Source: Mauremys mutica
Lineage: Eukaryota > Chordata > Testudines > Geoemydidae
Assembly: GCF_020497125.1 (NCBI RefSeq)
Contig: NC_059084.1
Span: 38,324,399-38,388,398, forward strand
Length of the DNA: 64,000 nucleotides
Reading direction: 5' to 3'
The notes beneath the pieces were generated by a model that was not told the DNA's origin, ran no database searches, and saw only the letters and a program-made list of their open reading frames with translations. The translations under genes were made by a program, and so were the position numbers. Numbering within the stretch: position 1 is the first letter of the stretch; each line of letters begins with the position of its first letter. Of this stretch, positions 54,535 through 64,000 are shown piece after piece.

Positions 54535-55699
54535 TGGTTTTACGAAAGGTAGATCGTGCCAAACCAACCTGATCTCCTTCTTTGAGAAAGTAACAGATTT
54601 TTTAGACAAGGGAAATGCGGTGGATCTAATATATCTTGATTTCAGTAAGGCGTTTGATACGGTACCACATGAAGAATTACTGGTTAAATTGGAAAAGATG
54701 GGGATCGAAATGAAAATCCAGAGGTGGATAAGGAACTGGTTAAAGGGGAGACTGCAGCAGGTCATATTGAAAGGTGATCTGTCGGGTTGGAGGGAGGTTA
54801 CCAGTGGAGTTCCTCAAGGTTCGGTTTTGGGTCCGATCTTATTCAATCTATTTATCACTGACCTCGGAACCAAAAGTAGGAGTGGGCTGATAAAGTTTGT
54901 GGATGACACGAAGTTGGGAGGTATTGCCAATTCGGAGAAGGATCGGGATATCCTCCAGGGAGATTTGGATGACCTTGTAAACTGGAGTATTAGTAATAGG
55001 ATGAAATTCAATAGTGAGAAGTGTAAGGTTATGCATTTAGGGATGACTAACAGGAATTTTAGTTATAAGCTGGGGACGCACCAGTTGGAAGTAACGGAAG
55101 AGGAGAAGGACCTCGGAGTCCTGGTTGATCGCAGGATGACTATGAGTCGGCAATGTGATGTGGCCATTAAAAAAGCTAATGCGGTCTTGGGATGCATTAG
55201 GCGAGGTATTTCTAGCAGAGATAAGGAGGTGCTAGTCCCGTTATACAAGGCGTTGGTGAGACCTCATTTGGAGTACTGTGTGCAGTTTTGGTCTCCCATG
55301 TTTAAGAAGGACAAATTCAAACTGGAATGGGTACAAAGAAGGGCCACTAGAATGATCCGAGGAATGGAAAGCCTGTCGTATGAAAGAAGACTTGAGGAGC
55401 TCGGTTTGTTTTCCTTAACCAAAAGAAGGTTGAGAGGAGATATGATTGCTCTCTTTAAATATATCAGAGGGATAAATACCAGGGAGGGAGAGGAATTATT
55501 TCAGCTCAGTACTAATGTGGACACGAGAACAAATGGATATAAATTGGCAGTCGGGAAGTTTAGGCTTGAAATTAGACGAAGGTTTCTAACCATCAGGGGA
55601 GTGAAATTCTGGAACAGCCTACCGAGGGAAACAGTGGGGGCGAAGGACCTCTCTGGCTTTAAGATTAAGCTTGATAAGTTTATGGAGGGAATGGTTTGA
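54535..55699 (+). pseudogene. CR1 copy E ORF2, second half of RT and C-terminus
   Basis: Resumes CR1 after the insertion: FTKGRSCQTN-like start (54540-54600), then the frame 54620-55699: [42 protein letters not shown] (FVDD instead of FADD at the catalytic site), [12 protein letters not shown] and the C-terminal NSLPRETVGAKD. The FADD-to-FVDD change replaces an Ala that is usual here. Confidence 0.88.
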
Positions 55700-56127
55700 T
55701 AGGATAACGTGATTTAGTCAATAGGTCAATAACGTGCCACCACTGGTAATTAGTACCGAGAGTCAGTGTTGGAATATTGAAAGTCTTTTTCCTGAGTGTC
55801 TGGCTGGAGAGTCTTGCCCGCATACTCGGGGTTCAGCTGATCGCCATATTTGGGGTCGGGAAGGAATTTTCCTCCAGGGTAGATTGGCAGTGGCCCTGGA
55901 GGTTAATCGCCTTCCTCTGCAGCATGGGGCAGGGATCGCTTGCTGGAGGATTATCTGCTACTTGAAGTCTTTAAATCAGGATTTGGGGACTTCAACAGCT
56001 GAGTCAAGGGAGAGAATTATTTCAGGAGTGGGTGGGTCAGCTTTTGTGGCCTGCATCTTGCGGGAGGTCAGACTAGATGATCATAATGGTCCCTTCTGAT
56101 CTTAAGTTATATGATTCTATGATTCTC

Positions 56128-56533
56128 CTCAAAGAAAAGACAAAGGTGTGTGTGCGGGGGGGCAACACTGCAAGAGATGAGGGACAGAGAGAAGTGAAAC
56201 AGATGGAAGCCATGAAGGAGGGAGAAAGTACTTAGGGCATTATTCTTGCATTTGGCTTTAGAATTGGGTGAAAATTTTTGTTTAAATATTTATTTGCTGA
56301 AAAATGCAGTTTTGGTTGACCTGAAACTCTTGGACATCAATTAGCCTATGACTTTCAGCCCAAAACATTGGAGGGGAGGCAGAGTGAATTCACTAAGGGG
56401 CTGTTCAGGAAACGGCTGGAGGAGGTGAGCGAAGCAGATCTCCCCCTTTCAAATTTTAGCCCAGCAGTTAGGACACTCACTGAAGATGTTGGAGACCCAG
56501 GCTCAAATCTCAGGACCACTAAATATTTATTAT
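56128..56533. other. Spacer without recognised gene
   Basis: Short frames only. Confidence 0.4.
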
Positions 56534-56600
56534 CAGAGGGGTAGCCGTGTTAGTCTGGATCTGTAAAAGCAGCAAAGAGTCCTGTGGCACCTTATCGATT
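56534..56600 (-). mobile_element. Penelope-like 3'-end fragment, antisense
   Basis: Plus strand reads GGGGTAGCCGTGTTAGTCTG then GAGTCCTGTGGCACCTTAT, the reverse of the Penelope 3' terminus. It is about 70 bp long and is cut by the next element. Confidence 0.75.
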
Positions 56601-56603
56601 TAC

Positions 56604-57252
56604 CAGGGGTGAAAGTAACTTACAGGACTTACCGGTACTACTGGAGTCCTGAGGGTTGTGTGGCCTCATCCGGAAGAGGCGTGGCCTCAACCGGAAGAGG
56701 CGGAGCCTCTCAAGATTTAAAGGCCCTGGGGCACTGGCTGTGGCAGGGAGCCCCAGAGCCTTTAAATCAACCCGGGGCTCCCAGCTGCAGAGGTGGCTGG
56801 GAGTCCCCCGGGGCTCAGGGGCAAATTAAAGAGCTCGGGGCTCCTGCCACCACGGAGCTCCGGGCCATTTAAATCCCCACCGCAGCTCCGGCTGCCGGAT
56901 CCGCGGGCAGGATTCAAAGAGCTCTGGGCTTCCCGCAGCCGGAGGAGCTCTGAGCCCTTTAAATCCGGCCCCAGCCCGGCCGCCGGAGCCATGAGCAGGA
57001 TTTAAAGGGCTCTGGGTTGACCGAAGCCAAGGCAGCCCAGATCCCAGCCACGGCAGCCCAGAGCCCTTTAAATCTGGCCCCAGCCCGGCCGCCGGAGCCA
57101 CGGGTGGGATTTAAGGGGCTCTGGGCTGCCCGCTGTGGCGGGGAGCCCAGAGACCTTTAAATCCACACCGCGGAAGCCGGTGCGGTCAGGCACGGTGTAC
57201 TGGCTCTTGCCGGTACGCCATACCGGACTGTACCGGCTTACTTTCAGCTCTG
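56604..57252. mobile_element. hAT-like non-autonomous element (family 2)
   Basis: 649 bp. Ends CAGGGGTGAAAGTAA and TTACTTTCAGCTCTG are near-perfect inverted repeats. The interior repeats TTTAAATC motifs and is GC-rich. No clear 8-bp duplication: flanks are CGATTTAC and GGTAAACT. The interior and right end relate it to 6441-9750. Confidence 0.7.
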
Positions 57253-58125
57253 GGTAAACTCATAAATTGTTCACCCTCTATAACACTGATAGAGAGAAAT
57301 TTTCAGCTGTTTGCTCCCCAGGTATTAATACAGACTCTGAGTTAGTTAATAAATAAAAAGTGATTTTATGAAATACAGAAAGTAGGATTTAAGTGGTTCC
57401 AAGTAGTAACAGACAGAACAAAGTAAGTCACCAAGCAAAATAAAATAAAACAGGCAAATCTATGTCTAATCAAACTGAATACAGATAATTTCACCCTCAG
57501 AGATGCTTCTGCAAGTTTTTTCTCAGACTGGACACCTTCCAGGCCTGGGCACAATCCTTTCCCCTGGTACAGCTCTTGTTCCAGCTCAGGTGGTAGCTAG
57601 GGGATTCTTCATCTTTAGCCAGCTGAAGACAAAAAAATGGAGGGGTCTTCCAGTGGTTTAAATAGACTTTCTCTTGTGGGTGGAGACTCCGTCCTCACTT
57701 CTATGGAAAGTCCAGCTCCAAGATGGAGTTTTGGAGTCACCTGAGCAAGTCATATGTCCATGCATGACTCACAGTTTTTATTGGTAGCATCCATTGTTTA
57801 CATGCTACCTTGAATGTCCTCAAGTAGACTTCTTATGTGTATGGGAGCATTCCAAGATCCATTGTCCTTTAAGTGTTTCTTGATTAGGTACCTAATTCTC
57901 CAGGAACTGACTAAATGCTCTACTAAGGTTATTTAGAAATCAAGCCAGTACACAGCCAACATTTATAACATTCGTAACTTTGAATACAAAAATGATCCAT
58001 GCATACAAATAGGATTAATACATTCAGTAGATCATAACCTTTACGGAGATATGTTACATGGCATATGTAGCATAAAACACATTCTAAGCATATTTCCATA
58101 AAGCCTTATGGGAGGTACCATCACA
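57253..58125 (-). repeat. LTR-like interspersed repeat, copy 3 (antisense)
   Basis: 57253-57480 is the reverse complement of 26460-26699. The remaining 650 bp, up to about 58125, probably continues the same element (upstream part not represented in copy 2). Family end not defined. Confidence 0.5.
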
Positions 58126-59059
58126 CTAGGTATGAACTATGATCATACCTGGCTTAAAGTTTCTCATAGCATAACTGCTCCCTGTTCCCCTCTTTCCCAG
58201 AGAACAACATTGTTGGGATATGTGTGGGTTAAATAGAGACCTGGGAAGCTGCTAATGTGCTGACATGGCATTAGGGACAAAGGCATAAGAAGGCTGTAGT
58301 TCTTTGCTTAATAAATAAGTTGCCATATTTTGCTCTTCCTTGTTGCGTGTAAGAATTGATAAGTGTTGCAGCTGCATAAGAAATGTGGGGATCTAGAGGA
58401 TACCTTTTGGGTAAAGCAGTGTTATCTCCTCCTCCCTTCCTTTCTCAGCTACATAAACAAGTCCTGGCTCATGGCCCCTTCCTACCTCCCCTAAGAATTG
58501 CTGACCAGGGAGATTTGTGGCAAAAAAATTGTTGCAAATAAATATATTTTCAAGGTAAAATGCCTGTGTAATTGTCAAGGTTCCGTCCCCACTCTCAACT
58601 CTAGGGTACAGATGTGGGGACCTGCATGAGAACCTCTAAGCTTAATTACCAGCTTAGGCCTTGGCTCCACTTGAGAGTTGCAGCAATGGTGGTGGCTTTA
58701 CAGCGCTGTAACTCACTCCCCGTCCACAGTGGCAAGGCACATACAGCGCTGTATCTCCACGGTTGCAGCGCTGCTTGTACTCCACTTCCACGAGAGGAAT
58801 AAAGAGTATAGCACTGCTGCTGCAGCGCTGCGCCGCCAGTGTGGCCACCCAAAGCACTGTGATTGGCCTCCAGAAGTATTCGGAGGTATCCCAGAATGCC
58901 TGTTCTAGCCACTCTGCTCATCAGTTCGAACTCTACTGCCCTGGCCTCAGGTGACCAACCATCAGACCTGCCCTTTAAATTCCCTGTGAATTTTAAAAAT
59001 CTCCTTCCTGTTTGCTCAGCCAGGTGTGGAGTGCAATCAGTGAATCTTTCCAGGTGACC

Positions 59060-61073
59060 ATGCCTGCATGCGCCAAACGAACCCTAGCATGGAGCAATGG
59101 CGAGTTGCTGGACCTCATCAGTGTTTGGGAGGAGGAAGCTGTGCAGTCCCAGCAGGGGCGGCTCTAGACATTTCGCTGCCCCAAGCACAGCGGCATGCCG
59201 CGGGGAGCGCTCTGCTGGTCGCTGGTCCCGCGGCTTCGGTGGACCTCCCGCAGGTGTGCCTGTGGAGGGTCCACTGGTCCCGTGGCTCCACCGAAGCCGC
59301 GGGACCAGTGGACCCTCCGCAGGCACGCCTGCGGGAGGTCCACCGGAGCCACCTGCCACCCTCCTGGCGACCGGCAGAGTGCCCCCAGCAGCATGCCAAA
59401 AGACTTGGTGTGCTGGGGCGCTTGGTGTGCTGGGGCCTGGAGCAGCCCCTGAGTCCCAGCTGCGCTCCAACAGTAGGAATTATGATACCTTTGGGCAGGT
59501 ATCAAGGGCCATGATGGAAAGGGGCCATGACCGGGACGCACTGCAGTGCAGGGTTAAAGAGAAGGAGGTGCGGAGTGCCTACTGCAAAGCCTGTGAGGGA
59601 AACCGCCGCTCCGGCGCTGCCCTCACGACCTGCCATTTCTACAAAGAGCTGGACGCGATACTTGGGGGTGACCCAAACTCCACTCCGAGGACCACCATGG
59701 ACACTTCAGAGCAGGGGGAGGAGGAGGAGAAGGAGGAAAGCGAGAGTGAGGGTACTGGTGCGGGGGGAGACACCCCGGAGTCCCTGGAGGCATGCAGCTA
59801 GGAGCTCTTCTCAAGCCAGGAGGAAGGTATCCAGTCGCAGCAGCCGGTACTTGGTGGAGGACAAACAGAGGAGCAGGTTCCTGGTAAGCGGCTTTTATTT
59901 TCAGGATGGAAATTTTTTGGGAGAGGAGGGAGGGTTAGGCTGCATGCATGCATGCCTAGATGCGGAATAGCTTAATGATGTGGTCTATCATGTTGTGGTA
60001 ATCGGCCTCGTTAATCTCTTCAAAAGTCTCATCCAGAACGGGGGCATTGCGCTTGTGCAGGTTTATTGGGAGAGCCACTGTGGTCCTTGTCCCAGTCAGG
60101 CTAACGTGTCCACATCACTGTGCCACGAGGGATGGGGGGACCATTGCTGCACACTGGGAAGCTGCATAGGGGCCAGGGCAGAAGCTGCATTGCAGTAGAA
60201 GACCCTCCCTTGCTTCCCAGGTGACCCTCAGCAGGGAGATATCTTCCAGGATAAACTCCTGTGGAAAATGTTGGGATAGTGTTCAGTGTAGGTGCCCCCT
60301 GCAGCTGTTGGCTCTCCCCAAGGCACAGAAACCCAGAGGACAGTACAGCCCTGAAACAATCAATCCCCCTTACTCACCATTTCGGGGCTCCCGTGGGTTA
60401 TGTGCGCTCTCTTTGGGATGAGAAAATTATGCTATTGTGTAGACTGTGTGTGCCCTCCTTAAGTGCGGGGGAATCATTACTCTGTCTGGTATAAACAATG
60501 CTGCCTCTGTTAAGTGTTGCATTTTGCCTTTACAGATACAACCTTGAGATCTCGGCTGTCCATGTTATCACCGGCTGAGAGACTACAAAACCTCCGGAAG
60601 AGACCGCGAAAAAGCAAAGACGACATGCTGCACGAAGTGATGCGTCAATCTGTCACAGAGAATCAAAAAGTGCAGGAGTGGAGGGAGAGGGAAAGCAGGA
60701 TCCGCAAGGGAAACGCAGCGCACCGGAAGCAAAGCACGGAGCGGCTGATAAGCATCCTGCAGCGCCAAGCGGACTCTATCCAGGCGCTCGTAGCCATGCA
60801 GGCAGAGCACTACTGCCCCTGCCCCGCCTGCAGCCCTTGTCCCAAAGCTCTTTCCCTTGTGCCCCCATGTCAGCTCCAACCCCCCTTCCCCAACATACGG
60901 GTTCTTACCACCACCACCACCAGCTGCCTCCAACACCTGTACGTTCACCAAGCAGCCCTGAGAACTACGACCCTTACCCTCTGCACTCAACCCCCATCAC
61001 CATGCAGTATAGCCATCCTGAAGTGCAGCACTCATTGCACAGCACTCCAGAGAGGACATATGCAAATCTGTGA
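59060..61073 (+). pseudogene. Harbinger-associated Myb/SANT-like DNA-binding protein, two exons, disrupted
   Basis: Exon 1 from ATG 59060 to donor CTG|GTAAGC (edge 59883); exon 2 from acceptor TTTGCCTTTACAG (first base 60536) to a stop at 61071-61073. The splice joins in phase (exon 1 leaves one base). The N-terminus [19 protein letters not shown] is the Myb/SANT trihelix start. The middle is acidic ([15 protein letters not shown]); the exon 2 part has RKRPRKSK and a Gln/Arg helical region (LISILQRQADSIQALVAMQAE), and the end is Pro/His-rich. Lesions: a MITE at 59153-59451, a TAG at 59799-59801 and a frameshift near 60830. The reading frame before and after the MITE matches once the MITE and one target copy are ignored, so the insertion was simple. 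A possible 5' UTR acceptor (TTTCCAG, 59053) lies just upstream. Confidence 0.85.
59153..59451. mobile_element. hAT-like MITE inside the Myb/SANT gene
   Basis: 299 bp, ends CAGGGGCGGCTCTAGA and CTGGAGCAGCCCCTG, with a perfect 8-bp duplication AGTCCCAG (59145-59152 and 59452-59459). It contains an internal inverted repeat (TCCCGCGGCTTCGG and CCGAAGCCGCGGGA about 60 bp apart). Most ORFs in this interval are artefacts of it. Confidence 0.92.
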
Positions 61074-61135
61074 TTGTACAGTTACCCAGCCCACCCCCTT
61101 GCCCTTTCAGATTCCCAAAAAGTTGTGTTTCTTTC

Positions 61136-61161
61136 AATAAATTAATTTTCTTTTCAATAAA
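61136..61161 (+). terminator. Polyadenylation signals of the Myb/SANT gene
   Basis: Two AATAAA hexamers at 61136-61141 and 61156-61161, just after the stop at 61073. On the other strand, AATAATAAAG near 61190 may serve the convergent transposase gene. Confidence 0.6.
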
Positions 61162-61316
61162 TGAATTTTTGGCTTTGAAAACAGTCTTTATTATTGCATA
61201 AATTTAAAAATACCTTAGCCCAGGAAAGAAACAGGCACTTCAAATCAGCTTAGTAAACACAGATTCCTACTAACATTGTAACCACTGCACTTCACTCCCG
61301 TGCAGGGCACCAAACA

Positions 61317-62596
61317 TTACTGTTGGTTTTCAGCCTCAAATTCCTCCCTCAAGGCATCCCTAATCCTTGCAGCCATGTGCTGGGCCTCTCTAGTAGACCT
61401 GCTCTCTGGCTGTGCAAATTCAGCCTCCAGGCGTTGAACCTTGGAGGTCCATGCCTGATTGAATCTTTCACCCTTCCTTTCACAAATATTATGGCGGGTA
61501 CAGCACACAGATATAACCGCGGGGATGCTGTTTTCGCCCAAGTCCAGCTTCCCATACAGAGATCGCCAGCGGCTCTTTAAACAGCCAAAAGCACACTCCA
61601 TAGTCATTCAGCACCGGCTCAGCCTGTAGTTGAACGGTTCCTTGCTGCTGTCAAGGCACCCTGTGTACGGTTTCAAGAGCCATGGCATTAATGGGTAAGC
61701 GGGGTCTCCAAGGATCACAATGGGCATTTCGACGTCCCCACTGTGATCTTCCGGTCTGGGAAAAAAGTCCCGGCCTGCAGCTTCCTGAAGAGGCCACTGT
61801 TCCGAAAGATGCGTGCATCATGCACCTTTCCGGGCCAGCCTGCGTTAATGTCAATGAAATGCCCACAGTGATCCACAAGCGCCTGGAGAACCATAGAGAA
61901 ATACCTGTTCCGATTAACGTACTCGGATGCTAGGTGGGGTGGTACCAGAATAGGTATATGCGTCCCATGTATCGCCCCTCCACAGTTAGGGAAACCCATT
62001 TGTGCAAAGCCATCCACAATGTCCTGCACGTTCCCCAGAGTCACGGTTCTTCTTAGCAGGATGCGATTAATGGCCCTGCAAACTTGCATCAACATGATTC
62101 CAATGGTCGACTTTCCCACTCCAAACTGGTTTGCGACCAATCGGTAGCTGTCTGGAGTTGCCAGCTTCCAGATTGCAATAGCCACCCGCTTCTCCACTGG
62201 CAGGGCAGCTCTCAATCTCGTATCCTTGCGCCGCAGGGTGGGGGCGAGCTCCTCACACAGTCCCATGAAAGTGGCTTTTCTCATCCGAAAGTTCTGCAGC
62301 CACTGCTCGTCATCCCAGACTTGCATGACGATGTGATCCCACCAGTCAGTGCTTGTTTCCCGAGCCCAAAAGTGGCATTCCATGGTGCTGAGCATGTCTG
62401 TGAATGCCACAAGCAATTTCGTGTCGTACGCGTCATGCGACTCGCTATCATCGTCAGACTCCTCACTGTCACTTTGGATCTTAAGGAATAGCTCAACTGC
62501 CAAACGTGATGTGCTGGCGAGACTCGTCAGCATATTCCTCAGCAGTTTGGGCTCCATTTCCCGCAGACCGAAACGGAACACAGAATCGCGCTGCAC
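61317..62596 (-). pseudogene. Harbinger (HARBI1-like) DDE transposase, mutated
   Basis: Main frame 62596-61715 (294 codons), then 61607-61317 in a different frame. N-terminal acidic segment (about 45-60), a helix-turn-helix-like SYRLVANQFGVGKSTIG (about 150-166), and the catalytic core: GGAIHGTHIPI (about 212), where the usual first Asp of G-x-D-G-T is His, and INAGWPGKVHDARIF with the second Asp (about 255). After a frameshift near 61736 comes MPIVILGDPAYPLMP, then a TGA at 61608-61610 in place of Arg, then MTMECAFGCLKSRWR with the third acidic residue (Glu). Full length matches the usual 340-400 residues. Loss of the first Asp alone would remove activity; the shift and stop confirm a pseudogene. 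Confidence 0.88.
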
Positions 62597-63725
62597 AGAA
62601 ACCGTTGAAAGATGGCACCAAATGTGGACAGAAACACAGGGATTGCTGGGATGTGAAGCGATGCATCACGGGGCCTTGGGACAGGAACCAGAATGCCCCA
62701 GCCCCTCTGCCCCCTTCCCACAACCCACGGCGCCAGAATGGGAAGAGGTGCTCTGTGGGATAGCTGCCCATAATGCACCATTACCAACACCGCTGCAAAT
62801 GCTGCAAATGTGGCCACACTACAGCGCTGGTAGCTGTCAGTGTGGCCAGACTGCAGCACTTTCCCTACACAGCTGTACAAAGACAGGTTTAACTCCCAGT
62901 GCTGTACAGCTGCAAGTGTAGCCATACCCTTAGATCTGGTTTTTCTGCCACCACCCAAATCATGTAAGAGTTATTTGGGAAACTCTACCTCCCCCCTAAA
63001 ATATCTCCCTCCCAAGTGCTATAACTCTTCCCTGGGTAGCCTTAAGAGACTCCTCCACCAATTTCCTGGTGAACACTGATCCAAACCCTTGGATCTTAAA
63101 ACAAGGAGAAATTTCCCCTCCTTTTCCCCCACCAATTCTTGGTGAGTGCAGATCCAACCCCCTTGGCTCTTAAAACAAGGAAAAATCAATCAGGTTCTTA
63201 AAAAGAAGGCTTTTAATAAAGAAAGAAAGGTAAAAATTATCTCTGTAAAATCAGGATGGAAAATAACTTTACAGGGTAATCGGATTCATAGAGCCCAGAG
63301 GAACCCCCTCTAGCCTTAGGTTCAAAGTTACAGCAAACAGAGGTAAATCCTCTCAGCAAAAAGGAACATTTACAAGTTGAGAAAACAAAAATAAAACTAA
63401 CACGCCTTGCCTGGCTGTTACTTAGAAGTTTGAAATATGAGACTGGTTCAGAAAGATTTGGAGAGCCTGGATTGATGTCTGGTCCCTCTTAGTCCCAAGA
63501 GCAAACAACCCCCAAAACAAAGAGCACAAAAAAACCCCCAACCTTCCCCCCACCAAGATTTGAAAGTATCTTGTCTCCTTATTGGTCCTTTGGGTCAGGT
63601 GTCAGCCAGGTTACCTGAGCTTCTTAACCCTTTACAGGTAAAAGGATTTTAGTGTCTCTGGCCAGGAGGGATTTTATAGTATTGTACACAGGAGGGTTTT
63701 TACCCTTCCCTTTATAGTTATGACA

Positions 63726-64000
63726 GTAAAGCTGTGCACAATAGATAGGGTGGGTTTACTAACAAAATGGGTGTTTGAAATGACTTAATAAGGGTTTTGG
63801 TGGTGCTGGGTGAGTGGAAGCTTCCCTGGCAGCCAAGTGCTTCCGGAAGTTTATTCATAAACCAGTAGGGAAATGGGGGGGGGTGTCCTTATGCAGCCCA
63901 CCCCCTGGGGATTGTCAGGGTTGGCCGGCCGGCCATCCATCCAGGGGTGGGTGGAAGCTGCCCTGGCATCCAGGTGCTCCCAGAATAAGAAAAAAGGCTG
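63726..64000. other. Window end, no gene recognised
   Basis: G-rich and purine-rich sequence; frames are short. Nothing to assign. Confidence 0.4.

Larger units (their letters stand above)
49560..56127 (+). mobile_element. CR1 LINE copy E, nearly full length, with an RTE-like insertion
   Basis: Complete order: GC-rich 5' UTR with a GC box (TAGGGGGCGGAG) and TATA box (CCTATAAAAGC, about 49640), ORF1, ORF2, 3' UTR and a CR1 terminus of ATGATTCTATGATTCT at about 56112-56127. Without the 1.75-kb insert it would be about 4.8 kb, close to a full CR1. The left limit is an estimate from the start of GC-rich sequence. Confidence 0.85.
58657..62929 (+). mobile_element. PIF/Harbinger DNA transposon with both genes
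   Basis: 4273 bp with inverted-repeat ends GGCCTTGGCTCCACTTG / CAAGTGTAGCCATACCC and TTA target duplication (58654-58656 and 62930-62932), the 3-bp TWA expected for Harbinger. It has two convergent genes: a Myb/SANT protein on the plus strand and the DDE transposase on the minus strand. In this superfamily both are required: the Myb/SANT-like protein binds DNA and brings the transposase to the nucleus or the ends. Both genes here are broken. Confidence 0.92.
58573..63725 (-). mobile_element. LTR, family TGTCATAA, copy 2, split by a Harbinger transposon
   Basis: Plus strand begins TGTCAAGGTT (58573) and ends TTATGACA (63725), the reverse of TGTCATAA...CCTTGACA. Near-duplication of flanks: GTAAT (58568-58572) and GTAAA (63726-63730). 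Without the inserted element it is about 0.88 kb. It matches copy 1 (27082-27845) through the shared GATCCAAGGG blocks and AAAGGGTTAA. Confidence 0.85.

Noticed and set aside
56534..56600. tRNA-derived SINE (A-box-like TAGCCGTGTTAGT)
   Set aside because: The same block is the 3' end of the Penelope-like element at 28457-31233, with the RT and nuclease attached.
56596..57260. 8-bp target duplication for the hAT-like element at 56604
   Set aside because: CGATTTAC and GGTAAACT do not match; either flank was altered or the boundary with the neighbouring repeats is rearranged.
59068..59541. Five overlapping 85-148-codon ORFs
   Set aside because: They run through the MITE at 59153-59451 and its inverted repeats; only the Myb/SANT frame outside it has family support.

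Overview
The window is vertebrate DNA and most likely comes from a turtle. It is rich in CR1 LINEs, and it also holds Penelope-like elements, several LTR families, hAT and PIF/Harbinger DNA transposons, and one intact intronless olfactory receptor. I see no bacterial-type operons, tRNA or rRNA genes, or CRISPR arrays. The organism call rests on the repeat families and is an inference.

Layout. 1-852: 3' end of an endogenous retrovirus (ERV; Env tail plus LTR). 853-2096: CR1 fragment and an LTR-like repeat. 2497-5165: a repeat with short tandem units, a CpG-rich block at 4195-4400 that looks like a real promoter (two ZNF143/SBS-type motifs and a minus-strand splice donor), and a C-rich minisatellite. 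6441-9635: three head-to-tail copies of a 1.06-kb unit. 10121-12700: degraded 5' half of a second ERV, split by a solo LTR. 14023-21822: a third ERV with very long LTRs, Gag-like and Env-like frames and no pol; its 5' LTR carries a 1.3-kb hAT-like element. 21823-26459: mostly anonymous sequence with a TTTC microsatellite.

26997-32790 is a minus-strand CR1 5' half that received an LTR and a Penelope-like element, the latter itself split by another LTR. 34734-34950 is a foldback Penelope insertion with a target duplication. 37143-40797 is a further CR1 with a solo LTR inside. 41158-42072 is the only apparently functional host gene, an olfactory receptor. 42376-45090 is a CR1 whose reverse-transcriptase frame is uninterrupted. 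46429-48482 is a minisatellite in which each roughly 57-bp unit carries a CTCF-like core. 49560-56127 is an almost full-length plus-strand CR1 (ORF1 esterase, ORF2 endonuclease/RT) interrupted by a LINE of a different, RTE-like type. 58573-63725 is an LTR split by a two-gene PIF/Harbinger transposon whose Myb/SANT gene is itself split by a hAT MITE.

The host-relevant content is therefore the olfactory receptor, the CpG-island promoter and possibly the CTCF-like array; the rest is nested mobile DNA. Many insertions can be ordered in time because their target-site duplications are still readable, and these are recorded entry by entry.
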